Below, one piece after another: positions 35,109-48,355 of a DNA stretch of 64,000 nucleotides (positions within the stretch are counted from its first letter, which is position 1; every line of letters starts with the position of its first letter). The DNA comes from Megaleporinus macrocephalus (Eukaryota > Chordata > Actinopteri > Characiformes > Anostomidae): assembly GCA_021613375.1 (NCBI GenBank), contig CM038727.1, positions 2,641,668 to 2,705,667 on the forward strand, given 5' to 3'. Position numbers and translations under genes: made by a program. Under the pieces are notes generated by a model. It was given only the letters and a program-made list of their open reading frames with translations. It made no database searches and was not told the origin of the DNA.

Positions 35109-38100
35109 ATGAGTTGGAGAAAGTACTGGTGTTGTGGAGGAGGAGATAGAGAGAGTGAGAGAGACGAGGAGCACAGAAAGGAAGAAGGAGACCAAACTAA
35201 GAAGAAAGAGAGAAGAAAGAGGAGGAGGAGAGTGAGAGAGAGGAGTTTCCAGAGGAAAGAGGAGGAGAGGGAGACTCCTCTAGAGGAGAAAGTGACTGTG
35301 CTGATGGAGGAAGCCGAGCCAGAGCCGGTGGACATCAGCACAGAGACTGAGCAGCTTCTGAGTGAGTAGATGAGTCGACGTCACTATAATTAACAGTAGT
35401 TACTGAACAAGTCAGTGATTCTCAGTACATACTGAATAAATCAGAGTACAGCGCTGGATACACTTTACTTTAGTGTAGGGGTGGGACTTAACCAATTTTA
35501 AGCACTCTGGTGGTTGGCCAATCAGAACAAAGTGGTTGAACTGACAAATAAAAGCACACTGGGCTCAGTGGGAGGCGGGGCTTAAAGAAACAGGAGCTCT
35601 AACAGAGTGTGAGGGTTAAGTTTAGGGTTAATGTTAATGTTAGGTAGTGTTAAGTTTATTCATTAATATTATTTATTGTTTAATAAAAACAGTTATTGAA
35701 CTGAATATAAACTCTAATCTGTCTAAATGATTCAATTCTAAATTAAATAGGCGTCAATATCGAGACTCCTGAGCTGCTCGAGTCTAAAGATGCTGGACCA
35801 CCCTCCAGCACCCCTCTGGGTGAGTAGGAGAAACGGTTATCATGATGAACATCATTGTATCTCTACATTAACAGAACAAATGCTGATATTATTCATTCTG
35901 ATATGAATATTAAAGCAGGAGAACAGAGAGCTCCTGAAACCAGTGAGCTCCTGGACATCCTGCAGAGGGACGTTGCTGGAGGAGAAGTGGTCCACCAGCA
36001 TCTGGGTAAGAAGAAGAATCAAACGTTGGATATTGTAATAATGACCCAGCTGGAGAGATGTTGATATGTTAATGTTAATGTTAATGTTAATGTTAATGTT
36101 AATGTTAATGTTAATGTTAATGTTAGGCATGGTTGAGTTTAGGGTTAATGTTAATGTTAGGTAGGGTTAAGTTAATGTCATTGTTAATGTTAATGTTGAT
36201 GTTAATGTTAGGTAGAGTTAAGTGTAGGGTGAATGTTAATGTTAGGTAGGGTTACGTTTAGGGTTAATGTTAATGTTAGGTAGAATTGAGTTTAGGGTTA
36301 ATGTTAATGTTAGGTAGGGTTAAGTGTACGGTTAATGTTAATGTTAGGTAGGGTTAAGTTTAGGGTTAAGGTTAATGTTAGGTAGGGTTAAGTGTAGGTT
36401 GAATGTTAATGTTAGGTAGGGTTACGTTTAGGGTTAATGTTAATGTTAGGTAGAATTGAGTTTAGGGTTAATGTTAATGTTAGGTAGGGTTAAGTGTACG
36501 GTTAATGTTAATGTTAGGTAGGGTTAAGTTTAGGGTTAAGGTTAATGTTAGGTAGGGTTAAGTGTAGGGTTAATGTTAATGTTAGGTAGGGTTAAGTGTA
36601 GGGTTAATGTTAATGTTAGGTAGTGTTAAGTGTAGGGTGAAGGTTACTCTGTGTTAGTTGTGGTGTATTTATTTTATTTATTAATATTATTTAATGTTTA
36701 ATAAAAACAGGAATTGAACTGAATATAAACTCTAATCTGTCTAAACGATTCAATTCTAAATTAAATAGGCATCAATACCGAGACTCCTGAGCTGCTGGAG
36801 TCAGAAGATGCTGGACCACCCTCCAGCACCCCTCTGGGTGAGTAGGAGAAACTGTTATCATGATGAACATCATTGTATCTCTACATTAACAGAACAAATG
36901 CTGATATTATTCATTCTGATATTAATATTAAAGCAGGAGAACAGAGAGCTCCTGAAACCAGTGAGCTCCTGGACATCCTGCAGAGGGACGTTGCTGGAGG
37001 AGAAGTGGTGCACCAGCATCTGGGTAAGTAGAAGAATCAAACGTTGGATATTGTAATAATGACCCAGCTGGACAGATGTTGATATTTATTGATGTTCAAA
37101 CAGATACCCAGACCGTCGAGCACACTGAGGAGGAGACCAGAGAAGAAACGCTGCTGGAGGAACCTCCAACCTCCAGCACATCTCTGGGTGAGCAGAACAA
37201 ACTATTAGCATCATGTAAACTCTGAACTGTACAGCATTGGAGAACATTACCAGAATAAACCGGCTGCTGTTGGTCCACACCAGCACTGATTTAATAAACA
37301 AACAAGTTAATGAAGACCACCTGAACTCCACCGGCACTAATCAAGATTTGATGATGTCATCATTTTCTGACTTGACAAGGACCATCAGAACTGACCATAA
37401 CTTTACTGAACATCTGCTGATCTTCTTAGAATCTGACTCAGGAGCTCCGGTCGTGGATGAGGTTGAGGACACTGGGGTAGAGATCCCTAAGACCCCGGTG
37501 TCCTCCCAGATAGACTCCACTGTCCAGTCCTTCGGTAAGTAACGGAAATGACCTGTGAAAATAAATCATGTATGAAAATAACACAGCTGGACGACTGACA
37601 GTGTTTATTAATGTGAAAGACGACGACAGGATGATGACCATTGTGAGGGTGGTCTCTGCAGCAGAGGCGTTCAGATACCTCCAGGAGAACTTGGAGGTAT
37701 CTGAACTGGACAACCTCGAGTTCCCTCCGGGTGAGTAAAAGAAGAAAAACTACATTCAAGCAAAAGCAGAAACATGAATATCTTAATATCTCTCAACATC
37801 TCACTCTCACTGAATATCTTCTACATACATCAGCAAACAACACCATCGCCCGAATCGAGGCCGCCTGCGAGGTTGTCTACGTCCTGCTGCAGAGACTCGC
37901 AGCCTCACCGGACCAGCACCTGAGTGAGTAAAGCACAGAAACACTAAATATTAAAGATGATACTAAAGACTTCACAGCCAACATGTCCATGTGGGGCCCG
38001 TATGGTTCTTATCTGGCCTGTATGGGTTTCACGTGAGCTTGTAGGGGCTTCATGATTGGTGATACATGGAGCCCCGCTGGGTTATAACTTTTTGCCCCAT

Positions 38101-40826
38101 TTGGATTACAGTTGTAACCCCACTAAGGCTACTCTCAAGGGCCCACAATTATGGGACTGTTCACATAGTTGATTGTTCACTTGGGCCCTTCTTGCAGTCC
38201 AGATCAGCTCGAGTTATTGGTCCACATTAACAAACACACACAGGGCCCATATGATGGCAATGAACAAATCTCTGTGGGCCCCAACCAGATTGCCCCAAGG
38301 GGACCCAATCAGCGGCCCATCTTTCACTCATGTGTGGTCCACAAGGACATGTTGGCTGGGTCAGTAGATCTTAAAGAAGAAATATCAGATCTGCTGATAC
38401 TCAGAGCTTCAGTATCAGGATCAGCATCTTCACCAGGTTGTGTGATGATGTAGCTGCTGAACATTTGTTTCTATTAAATCAGTTACCAAGGTGCTGAGAA
38501 CGATGGCAACAACTCCGGAGTTTGCGGATCTAGGATTGCTGGTCATAAAATATCTGGACCGCATCCGAGGCCCCATCCGTACAGCTCTGGGTGAGTAACG
38601 GAACACAGAACCATTTCTGGACACCAGGGCAGCAGAATAGAGTAGGTTGGCGTTGGTCCATTCCAGCAGATAAAAATATATCAGTTGACGATGACCACTC
38701 AAACTCAGTCAGGCACCATTTGTTAATGTGACTTGATGATCAGAACCCACCATAATATGACTGAACATCTGCTGATCCTTTCAGAACCAGGAACTGAGCT
38801 ACAGGTGGGGGTGGATGCAGAGATGGAGGCTCTGCAAACCATCTTCTGCCCTCACCTGGACTCGCTGTACTCACAGCTTGGTAAGTACCGGAGATGGTCC
38901 GTGCAAATATATGAAGAGTGAAAACGATGCAGCTGGAGAACTGACAGTGTGTATTAATGTGAATCCAGTGGATGAGATGCTGACAGGGCTGTTGGTCCAG
39001 CTGGCTGCCAACGCCCTGATCTTCCTCCGTAGGGTGAACGGAGAACCTCCAGGTGAGTCATCATAGTAACATTCAGGTAAAAGTAGGAATCATGTTTAAC
39101 GTTAACATGAACCTGTATCCATTCATTCTTTCTAAATGAACTAGTGAACAAGATCGACTCCAAGGCGGCCATCGTCACCAAGGCCTTGGATGCCATCCTG
39201 GAGGAACTCGTCACCGGGAAGGATCAGCATCTCAGTGAGTAAAGCAAATGAGCACCAGTAACTAAAGATGGAGCCCATGTGGTAACAGCTGGTGGTCTCA
39301 GACTGATATGAGCAGAAAGAGCTGATCATCTTTAGATCTTAAGAAGTAGTAACATCAGATCAGCTGATACTCAAGTCTTCAATATCAGGATCACCATCTT
39401 TACTAGGTTCTGTGATGAAGACTCAGCTGAACAACTGCTAATATTTATTTCTATAAAATCAGTCCACGACTTCCTTACTTTGATGTCCGCGGCTCCTGAC
39501 TACAAGGACATTGTAGAGGTGCTGGCGCCCCTGCTGGACGCCGCTAGGGTTTATTACTGCGGACGTCTGGGTGAGTAGAGAACCTAGTAGCTTGATGATG
39601 ATCATAATAACTGAGAATGTGTAAAGAACTGCTAATGTTTCATCAGGATTTATTAGTTAGTTATTAATCTTCATCTGAACTCATACTAATTCTGCTCGGG
39701 CTCGTTTTACGAGGTGACTCTGAGTCCAGTTTGTATGCGAGCAACACAAACACCAGAGTCAGGTCCAACCACAGTGATGGATCTGGACAGCTGTTGATGT
39801 TTCTTCATGTTACAGCACGACAGCAGACCGAAGAGGTGGAGGCTCTGGCTGAGTCCACCACGGACAATTTGAAGAGGACGGCACCGAAAATTCAGCCGCC
39901 TCAGCCTCACCCACCTCAGCAGCCTCGGTCACGCCAGCCACCTCAGCAGCCTCGGCCGCGTCACTCACCTCAGCAGCCTCGGCCGCGTCACCCACCTCAG
40001 CAGCCTCGGCTGCGTCACCCACCTCAGCAGCCTCGGCCGCGTCACCCACCTCAGCAGCCTCGGCTGCGTCACCCACCTCACCCACCTCAAACAACTCAGC
40101 TGCCTCAGCTGCGTCACCTACCTCAGCAGCCTCGGCCGCATCACCCACCTCAGCAGCCTCGGCCGCATCACCCACCTCAGCAGCCTCGGCCGCGTCACCC
40201 ACCTCAGCAGCCTCGGCCGCATCACCCACCTCAGCAGCCTTGGCTGCATCATCCACCTCAGCAGCCTCACCCACGTCACCCACCGCAGCTGCCTCAGTCA
40301 TCTCGGGGTGAGTAAAGAAAACAGATCTCAGATTCTGTTAACATGAACATACACTCTTACAAATAAAGGTACTTACTCAGATCTTGGGTTGGATACACGT
40401 CTCTAGAGATAAACTTTCTCTGGTAGTGAAGCTTCTGCAAGGATCTTCATGCTCACACATCTGTTTTCCATAGAAACATCCATTAGAACGTTCTTCAGAA
40501 GACCAAAAGTTCTTCTTCTACAGTAATGACACACTGATACTAACATGAGTGTAACTTCATTTGCAGTGCACAGAGAGTGTCCCGGGGTGAGGCCTCCTCC
40601 TCGTCCTCAACCTGAAACCCAATATGGACCAAGAAATCAGTGGCCGCGTCACCAAGGACCTACTCGTCCTGGAGTGCCGCAGCGCCAGTGGGAGGAGGAG
40701 GCCACTAAGAGGAGCCATGACCCTGGACACCACTACAGACAGGAGGCCAGAGGGAGACGTGGTGGAGGTCGGGGACGAGGACAAAAGAGACCCGACTGGT
40801 GGCAGCACGATGACAGATGTCTCTGA
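35109..40826 (+). CDS. Modular array gene, copy C (16 exons, 732 codons)
   Basis: Exons: 35109-35361; 35751-35819, 35916-36005; 36769-36837, 36934-37023 (two E2-E3 pairs); 37104-37187; 37430-37534; 37620-37730; 37834-37923; 38483-38590; 38785-38880; 38969-39052; 39145-39234; 39463-39570; 39816-40307; 40567-40826. All junctions are phase 1 and in frame. It differs from B in having one E2-E3 pair fewer, one extra codon in E8 (GPIRTAL instead of GPSTAL), a one-codon-shorter E1 and a longer E13 repeat (164 codons in the exon against 116). The N-terminal MSWRKYWCC and the C-terminal RG-rich tail are kept. Function unknown; probably expressed if its CRE-bearing promoter is active. Confidence 0.75.
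35480..35615 (+). promoter_or_regulatory. Promoter-like segment in intron 1 of copy C
   Basis: Contains GGTTGGCCAATCAGA (CCAAT at 35518-35522), AAATAAAAGCACA and GGGAGGCGGGGCTTAAA (GC box). Copy D has the same segment; copy B has the TTAATG repeat here instead. It could be an internal promoter or part of an unrecognised inserted repeat. Confidence 0.35.
36060..36640 (+). repeat. Intronic minisatellite between E2-E3 pairs, copy C
   Basis: TTAATGTTAATGTTAGGTAG-type repeats, same family as 13022-13885. Some blocks (GTACGGTTAATG...) occur twice in order. Confidence 0.85.
37985..38370. repeat. GGGCCC-rich intronic repeat, copy C
   Basis: Paralogue of 15925-16310 with scattered differences. Confidence 0.5.
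39903..40295 (+). repeat. 27-bp coding minisatellite in E13, copy C (12-13 units)
   Basis: PPQQPRPRH-type units with one irregular unit (PPHPPQTTQLPQLRHL) in the middle, which also marks copies A and D but not B. Confidence 0.85.
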
Positions 40827-41312
40827 ACAACAACTACGTCATCTTAAAATCAACCCCAATTTCTTCAGTCAACCCCAACCTCCTAAAATCAAACCCTACC
40901 TTCTTCAATCAACGCCAACCTCCTAAAATCAAACCCTGCCTTCTTCAATCAACCCCAACCTCCTAAAATCAACTCTAACCCTCTTCAATCAGCTCCAACC
41001 TCCTAAAATCAACTCTAACCTTCATCAATCAACTCCAACCTCCTAAATTCAACTCTAACCCTCTTCAATCAGCTCCAACCTCCTAAAATCAACTCTAACC
41101 TTCATCAATCAAACCGAACCTTCTTCAATCAACCCCAGCCTCCTTCTAATCAACTCCAACATCTCACAATCAACCCCAAACTACTTTAATCAACTCCAGC
41201 ATCTCACAATCAACCCCAACCTCCTTTAATCAACCCCAACCTCCTTCCTTCAATCAACCCCACCTATTACAATCAAACCCAACCTCCACCAAACAAAAAA
41301 ATAATAAAAAAA
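40827..41312 (+). repeat. 3'UTR minisatellite of copy C with AATAAA at 41303
   Basis: Same 20/40-bp array as after the other copies, with AATAAA at 41303-41308 in an A-rich tract. Confidence 0.6.
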
Positions 41313-41339
41313 ATATTAAAATATGCTACAACTTTTTTT

Positions 41340-41645
41340 TCTTTATTAGTGTAATATAGTGTTCAGGTTCTACTGAGATTCTACAGGCTTTATTAGTGTA
41401 ATACAGTGTTCAGGTATGTTACTGAATGTTCTGCTGAGATTCTACAGGCTTTATTAGTGTAATACAGTGTTCAGGTATGTTACTGAATGTTCTGCTGAGA
41501 GTCTACAGGCTTTATTAGTGTAATACAGTGTTCAGGTATGTTACTGAACGTTCTGCTGAGACTCTAGAGGCGTTATTAGTGTAATACTGTGTTCAGGTAT
41601 GTTACTGAACGTTCTGCTGAGGGTCTACAGGCTTTATTATTGTTT
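41340..41645 (+). repeat. 61-bp tandem repeat, about 5 units
   Basis: Same unit as 1195-1435. Confidence 0.75.
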
Positions 41646-42180
41646 CTTTTTCTCTGATAATTAAAGACCTTCATGTTTATATGCGTCACATGAACAGATG
41701 TTAGTTGGAATCTGCTGAACACTGATGTACTTAGTACTAAACACTGCTGTCTGTACTAGACTGGTAAAACTTCCTATTACAGAACCCTACGTTCTAGCTA
41801 ATAACCAGGTAGGTGTGAGGTACCAACTCAGGAAACTGTGGCTATGCAGTGACGTATATATTAATATATAATATAGTTTAATCTGTGTATGTATCTATGT
41901 GTAAACATATGTTCTCATTCTAAACTCCACCTGATCCAGTTTAGAAAGTGTGTTTTAGTGTTAATCAGTTCTACAAGTGTTCAGCTTTACAGCCATACGA
42001 GACTTTAATTAGAATTTACTGTAGTTAATCATCAACCACACACCTTTACAGCTTCTACACTCACTGGCCCCCAAAAACTGATACCTGTAGCACAATTATG
42101 ATAATTAGTAACTCATGTAGTCTCTCCATTGTCCTGATACACTAAACCATAAGTACATTCTCTACCTTAACACTCATTTA
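41646..42180. other. Conserved non-coding spacer after copy C
   Basis: Equivalent to 1436-1960; no gene seen. Confidence 0.5.
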
Positions 42181-42833
42181 TCAACTCTGAACACACTTTT
42201 ACACTGAACACACTTCCTACACTACACACATCATTAAACACTGAACACACTTCCTACATTACATACATCATTAAACACTGAATACACTTCCTACATTACA
42301 CACATCATTAAACACTGAACACACTTCCTACATTACACACATCATTAAACACTGAACACACTTCCTACATTACACACATCATTTAACACTGAACACTCTT
42401 CCTACATTACACACATCATTAAACACTGAACACACTTCCTACATTACACACATCATTAAACACTGAACACACTTCCTACATTACACACATCATTAAACAC
42501 TGAACACACTTCCTACATTACATACATCATTAAACACTGAACACACTTTCTAAATTACACACATCATTAAACACTGAACACACTTCCTACATTACACACA
42601 TCATTAAACACTGAACACACTTCTTACATTACACACGTCATTAAACACTGAACACACTTCCTACATTACACATCATTAAACACTGAACACACTTCCTACA
42701 TTACACACATCATTAAACACTGAACACACTTCCTACATTACACACATCATTAAACACTGAACACACTTCCTACATTACACATCATTAAACACTGAACACA
42801 CGTCCTACATTACACACATCATTAAACACTGAA
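42181..42833 (+). repeat. 37-bp satellite array, about 18 units (smallest)
   Basis: Same satellite as 1961-4345, strongly contracted. Confidence 0.9.
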
Positions 42834-43322
42834 CACCTGTTTCTATTGGAGAACACTGGCATGTACATCACACACCCATGTACTAATTACCTGAACCCAG
42901 CGCTCACAGGTGAACACACGTCTGGCTGAACTTTAGAAATCAGCACCTGAGCTCCATAAAGAGAACACAGGTTCCACATCTTGGTTGGAGCAACAATGGA
43001 GGCTGATGCTGGACGAAGAGGACGTTGAAGAGGAAGAGCACCAGCAACCATCACAGATGAGATCTGTCCGCTTTGGTTGACCATGTTGTGAAGCATGGGT
43101 TGAGTTGTCGGGGTGGTGGGCAGACGGTCCAGCCTAATTGGAGCTGCTTCACTGCAGCAAACATCATCCAGACGTTTGGAGAAGAGAAGAAGCGAGTAGA
43201 CCTACTACTGAACTCCCACAGCTGAACTGTGTCCACCACTGTACTACTGCAGTGTAGTATCAGTACTTACAGTCACTTACAGTCACGTTTCATTACAAAA
43301 CCCTCACATCATGTTTCTGCAG
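42834..43322. other. Block upstream of the 106-codon ORF, C-D spacer
   Basis: Paralogue of 23293-23764; no supportable gene on its own. Confidence 0.4.
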
Positions 43323-43641
43323 AGCTGCTAGACCACCCCTCACTGGAGGAAGAAGACGTCTGTTCCCCCCAGAGCAGCAAGAGACCACCATTAACACAAT
43401 CAGAGACCACTATAGCACACATTCACCACAACTACAACAGCAGCACATCATTACCCACAACACCACACTCAGCTACATCCACTCAGTGAGCTTATCTGCG
43501 TTGGGTGGTCTCCTGAAAACACATCCAGAACACATGAAGCAGATCTACAGGGTTCTGTTTCAGCTCAGCTTTGACGGAGTGAAGCAGCTGCAGTATGAAT
43601 ATGTGCTAGTACGCTGTGCTGTCCTCTCACTGGTCCTGTAA
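43323..43641 (+). CDS. Conserved 106-codon ORF, possible terminal exon, C-D spacer
   Basis: A CATGTTTCTGCAG acceptor-like site precedes an open stretch in phase 1 from 43324 to TAA at 43639-43641. It codes AARPPLTGGRRRLFPPEQQE, then a His/Gln-rich part (HSPQLQQQHI) and a likely helical part (SVSLSALGGLLKTHPE ... MKQIYRVLFQL ... VKQLQYEYVLVRCAVLSL). It is intact here and at 60498-60816, frameshifted at 23765 and cut at 4533. No upstream exon was found, so it may be a captured exon of another gene. The helical part loosely recalls HEAT-like repeats, but I cannot name a family. Confidence 0.35.
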
Positions 43642-43947
43642 TCCACTGTCCTGGAACACAGCACTGAGTACTGAATGTCTGTCTCATACTGTCATACAAT
43701 ACTGGACTGGTGGGTTTCAGAGAGGGATGGAGTTGGTGGTGATGTTGCTGCAGTGGAACACAAGCTCCTGTACTTTGATGAAGCTGCAGATGAAGGAACA
43801 TCCAGGAACTCCTTCCCCTCACCAGTGGAAGCAGAGCTGTCCGGGTTTGGTGTCGTCTGGTACAGAGTAAGTTCCCACCGGGTTCCTCAAGTACTGAACT
43901 GGTTCATCATGTATGGTCAATGGAGCTAATACAGTGGACAGTAGGTG

Positions 43948-44030
<83 letters not shown>

Positions 44031-44340
44031 TAACTGTTTCACTATTTAAGGTGGAATGGCATAATTTGAACACCAGGTGTTTGAAGTTGAAACTTTGTTT
44101 TCTTTCTTCGGTTTGATATTCAGCACTCAGCAGCTTTTGAATCAGCCAACATCAGTTACATCTACGAGAAGCTTCAGTGGAGTCCTTTGTTTGGGCCTTG
44201 ATTGCAAAAATTTGGGAACCACAGATTGTATATCTTGTTTATAGATTGTATAGCTGATTGTATAGATTGGATAGCTCCGCCTCCCTGTAGATACACTGAT
44301 TGTTCATTTTATCAGCTCTACTTAACATATAGAAGTATTT
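43642..44340. other. Spacer with (TA)n at 43951-44027
   Basis: Shared with 4730-5235 and in part with 24079-24400. No gene. Confidence 0.45.
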
Positions 44341-45690
44341 TGTAGCTCTACCATTACAGACTGTGGTCCATCTCCAGTCTCTGTAGAAGAGGACAAGGCC
44401 ATATGATGATCTGTAAAGTGATGGTCAGGCCTGTGGATCAGACAGTCCAGGTTTGGTAGATGAGATCTATAAAGCAAGTGTGAGGTATGTGGATCAGACA
44501 GTGCAGGCTCTGTAGATGAGAACAGGGTCATATGATGATCTACAAAGTGATGGTCAGGTCTGTGGATCAGACAGTCAAGTGTCTGTAGGAGAGGACAGGG
44601 CTGTACAGTGATCTATAAATTGATTGTCAGGCCTGTGTATCCAACAGTCCAGGATCTGTAGATGAAAACAGGGTCATATGATGGTCTATAAACTGATGGA
44701 CTGGTCTGTGGATCAGATGACCCAGTCTCTAGAAGAGGACAGGGCCAAACGGTAACCAATAAAGTGATGGATAGGCCTGTGGACCAGATGGTCCAGTCTC
44801 TAGAAGAGGACAGGGCCATATGCTGACCTATAAAGTGATGGACAGGCCTGTGGATCAGATGGTCCAGTCTCTAGAAGAGGACAGGGCCAAACGGTGACCA
44901 ATAAAGTGATAGTTGGGTCTGTGGATCAGACAGTCCAGTCTCTGTAGAAAAAGACAGGGTTATATAGTGATCTATAATGTGACGGTCAGCTCTGTGGATC
45001 AGACAGTCCAGTCTCTGTAGAAAAAGACATTGCTGTATGGAGATTTATAAAGTGATGGTCAGGCCTGTAGCTCAGACAGTCCAGTCTCTGTGGGAGAACT
45101 CATGGCTGTATAGTGATCTGTAAAGTGTTGGTTAGGCCTGTGGATCAGACAGTCCAGCCTCTGTAGACGAGAACAGGCTCATTTGGTAATCAATAATGTG
45201 TTGGTCAGGCCTGTAGATCAGACAGTCCAGTCTCCGTAGAAGAGGACAGGGTTGTATAGTGATCTGTAAAGTAATGCTCAGGTCAATAGATTTAACATAA
45301 AGACAGTCCAGTCTCTGTAGAAGAGGAAATGGACAAATGTTGATCTAGAAAGTGATGGACAAACCTATAGATCTGACAAGCCAACTTCTGTAGAAGAAGA
45401 CATGGCTGTATAGTGATCTATAAAATGATAGTCAGGGCTGTGGATCAGACAGTCCAGTCTCTGTCGACGAGAACAGGCTCATATAGTGATCTATCATGTG
45501 ATGGTCAGGCCTGCAGATCAGACAGTCCACTCTCTGTAGTTAAAGCCAGGGTTGTATAATGATCTATAAAGTGATGGTCAGGTCTGTGGATCAAACAGTC
45601 CAGTCTCTGTAGAAGACATGGCTGTATAGTGATCTATAAAGTGATGGTCAGGTCTGTGAATCAGACAGTCCAATTGTTTGCAGGTGAGTT
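44341..45690 (+). repeat. About 73-bp minisatellite, long array (about 18 units)
   Basis: Degenerate units with GATCAGACAGTCCAGTCTCT and ATCTATAAAGTGATGGTCAG. Much longer than the 5236-5608 array. Confidence 0.85.
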
Positions 45691-46630
45691 AGCGAGTGGA
45701 GGCTGAATCATGTAAGGAGGAACATCATTCAGAGATCACTGCTGTGTGAAAATGTCCATCTTCTTGTTAGGAAGTATAAACACCAGGCTGACCATGAGCT
45801 GTCCTTTATAGGTCTACAGAGCTGGACTGAGTGATCTCCTGCAGCTCTCCCAAATGAAAATGTTCTTTGGAGCGACGATGCAGAAGAATCACTCTGAGGA
45901 GACCATCCAGTGTTTATGAATGAGCTGGCTTTCCCCAAAATCCTAAAATCCTATATCCAAGAAGCATTCCCGGAGCCTCAATATGTACAACAAAGTACAA
46001 GTCTGATCCACGTTATGCATTAAAAGGGGTTCGCTTAGCTTGTGTGTTGGAGTGGGCGTGACACAAGAGTGGCAGATACTAACACTAAAGTATTATGAAC
46101 CACAGGTCAATAAGAGAATTTCCAAATTAAATTAATTCTAAATTAATTAAATTCCATTACACTGTTCACGTTCACATAGAAAATACAAAGTTTAATGTAA
46201 AGTTCAATTGGGGGGGTATTAGTTTTAGCCCACTAAATTAGCATCTAGAGGTCTTTCCAACGAAGAAACCATTTATTTCCTCAAAGCACTTCATAAACCA
46301 AGAATAAGTAAATAAAAAATGAAGAAAAACAAAATTAATAATTCACCTATAGGTAAACATAAAAACCTACAGTGACCACGCTGCTCCGGCTACACCGATC
46401 ACGCTCCCGGTTCTCTCCGTTGCTCAGGTAGCAACCCACCATTTACATCACCCCGTCTCATGAACAACCACTTCCTGCTTTAGGGAACTGTTCCCCTGAC
46501 AACCGCACACATCCTGTCAAAGTCTAAAACAATATTTCTAAACACAGAACATAGTCCGTTGATTGGACAGTAGCGACCCACAGTGACCCTTAAGCCTCGA
46601 ACCTCTCCCCCAATATTTGCTCTCGAGTTT
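45691..46630. other. Sequence unique to the C-D spacer
   Basis: About 940 bp not seen elsewhere in the window. It includes a GC-richer part (46370-46480). The two minus-strand frames of 69 and 91 codons show no recognisable domain. Probably an unassigned repeat or insertion. Confidence 0.4.
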
Positions 46631-46659
46631 TCATATATATATATATATATATATGAGAC

Positions 46660-48041
46660 TATCACAGTGCAGCAAACTCCCTCCAGAAGTTCAGTGAGGA
46701 ACTCTGATTGATCCAATGTTGACCTAAATGACTGATGATGATAAATAGAATCCACCTGTATGTAATCAAGTCTCTGTATAAATGCACCTGCTCTGTGATC
46801 GTCTCAGAGTTCTGTTTAAAGCACAGAGAGCATCATGAAGACCAAGGAACACACCAGGCTGGTCCGAGATACTGTTGGGGAGGAGTTTAAAGCCGGATTT
46901 GGATACAAAAAGATTTCCCAAGCTTTAAACATCTCAAGGAGCACTGTGCAAGTGATCATATTGAAATGGAAGGAGTATCAGACCACTGCAAATCTACCAA
47001 GACCCGGCCGTCCCTCTAAACTTTCAGCTCAAACAAGGAGAAGACTGATCAGACAAGCAGCCAAGAGGCCCATGATCACTTTGGATGAACTGCAGAGATC
47101 TACAGCTGAGGTGGGAGAATCTGTTCATAGGACAACAATCAGTCATACACTCCACAAATCTGACCTTTATGGAAGAGTGGCAAGAAGAAAGCCATTTCTC
47201 AAAGACATCCATAAAAAGTCTCGTTTAAAGTTAAAGCCACCTGGGAGACCCACCAAACATGTGGAAGAAGGTGCTCTGGTCAGATGAAACCAAAATAGAA
47301 CTTTTTAGCCACAATGCAAAACACAGCTCAACACCCTGAACACACCATCCCCACTGTCAAACATGGTGGTGGCAGCATCATGGTTTGGGCTGCTTTTCTT
47401 CAGCAGGGACGGGAAGGTGGTTCAAATTGATGGGAAGATGGATGGAGCCAAATACAGGAGCATTCTGGAAGAAAACCTGTTGGAGTCTGTAAAAGACCTG
47501 AGACTGGAGAGATTTATCTTCCAACAAGACAATGATCCAAAACATAAAGCTAAATCTACAATGGAGTGGTTCACAAATAAACGTATCCAGGAGTTAAAAC
47601 GGCCAAGTCAAAGTCCAGACCTGAATCCAATCGAGAATCTGTGGAAAGATCTGAAAACTGCTGTTCACCAACGCTCTCCATCCAACCTCACTGAGCTCCA
47701 GCTGTTTTTCAAGGAAGAAAGGACAAAAATTTCAGTCTCTCGATGTAAAACTGATAGAGACATACCCCGAACGACCTGCAGCTGTAATCACACCAAAAGG
47801 TGGTGCTACAAAGTATTAACGCAAGGGTGCTGAATAATATTGCACGCCCCACTTTTTAGTTTTTTATTTCTAAAAAAAGTTTAAAATATCCAATAAATTT
47901 CGTTCCACTTTACGATTGTGTCCCACTTGTTGTTGATTCTTCACAAAAAATTACAATTTCATATCTTTATGTTTGAAGCCTGAAACGTGGCAAAAGGTTG
48001 AAAAGTTCAAAGGGGGTCGAATACTTTTGCAAGGGACTGTA
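46660..48041 (+). mobile_element. Tc1-like transposon, nearly complete, transposase frameshifted
   Basis: The best copy in the window. It lacks the outer 5' inverted repeat, starting after (TA)n near CAGTGCAGCAAACTCCCTCC, but keeps the 3' inverted repeat ending CTTTTGCAAGGGACTGTA (48024-48041). Transposase starts at 46835 (MKTKEHTRLVRDTVGEEFKA), with helix-turn-helix ISQALNISRSTVQVIILKWK and linker RPGRPSKLSAQ. A frameshift lies near 47288. The second part (47363-47833) carries FQQDNDPKH and [19 protein letters not shown] sits at the junction. The three catalytic acidic positions are all readable, but not in one frame. Confidence 0.92.
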
Positions 48042-48064
48042 TATATATATATAACGAATAGTAA

Positions 48065-48355
48065 ATGACATTTGAACACCTGAATATTGATCTGAATATA
48101 TTGGAGGGGAAACTGCATTGTCAGGTAACGCTGATCATTTGGGTAAAAAGGTGTCTTGTGAATTTTAACTCACCCAGCGTTGATACCCAGGTAGCTGATA
48201 CCACTGTGTGTCTAATCCTTTCTTCTGTTTTTATTTCCATCTCTTACTTTATTTTTCCAGAACCACATGGAGATTCAATGGAACTTAAACCCCCCTGAAA
48301 TGAGACGGCACCCTGACCCTGTATCTCAGCTCCCTGTTCCTTATTTTTAATAAAC
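48065..48355 (+). CDS. Putative two-exon small ORF, C-D spacer copy (intact)
   Basis: Segment 1 is 48065-48124 (MTFEHLNIDL..., ending CAG before GTAACG). Segment 2 is 48261-48350 after a long pyrimidine tract and TTTTTCCAG, ending VPYF and TAA. Both stay open and in frame, with AATAAA overlapping the stop as at 6823. It starts just 24 bases after the Tc1-like 3' end, so any upstream exons would lie beyond the transposon. Confidence 0.35.
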
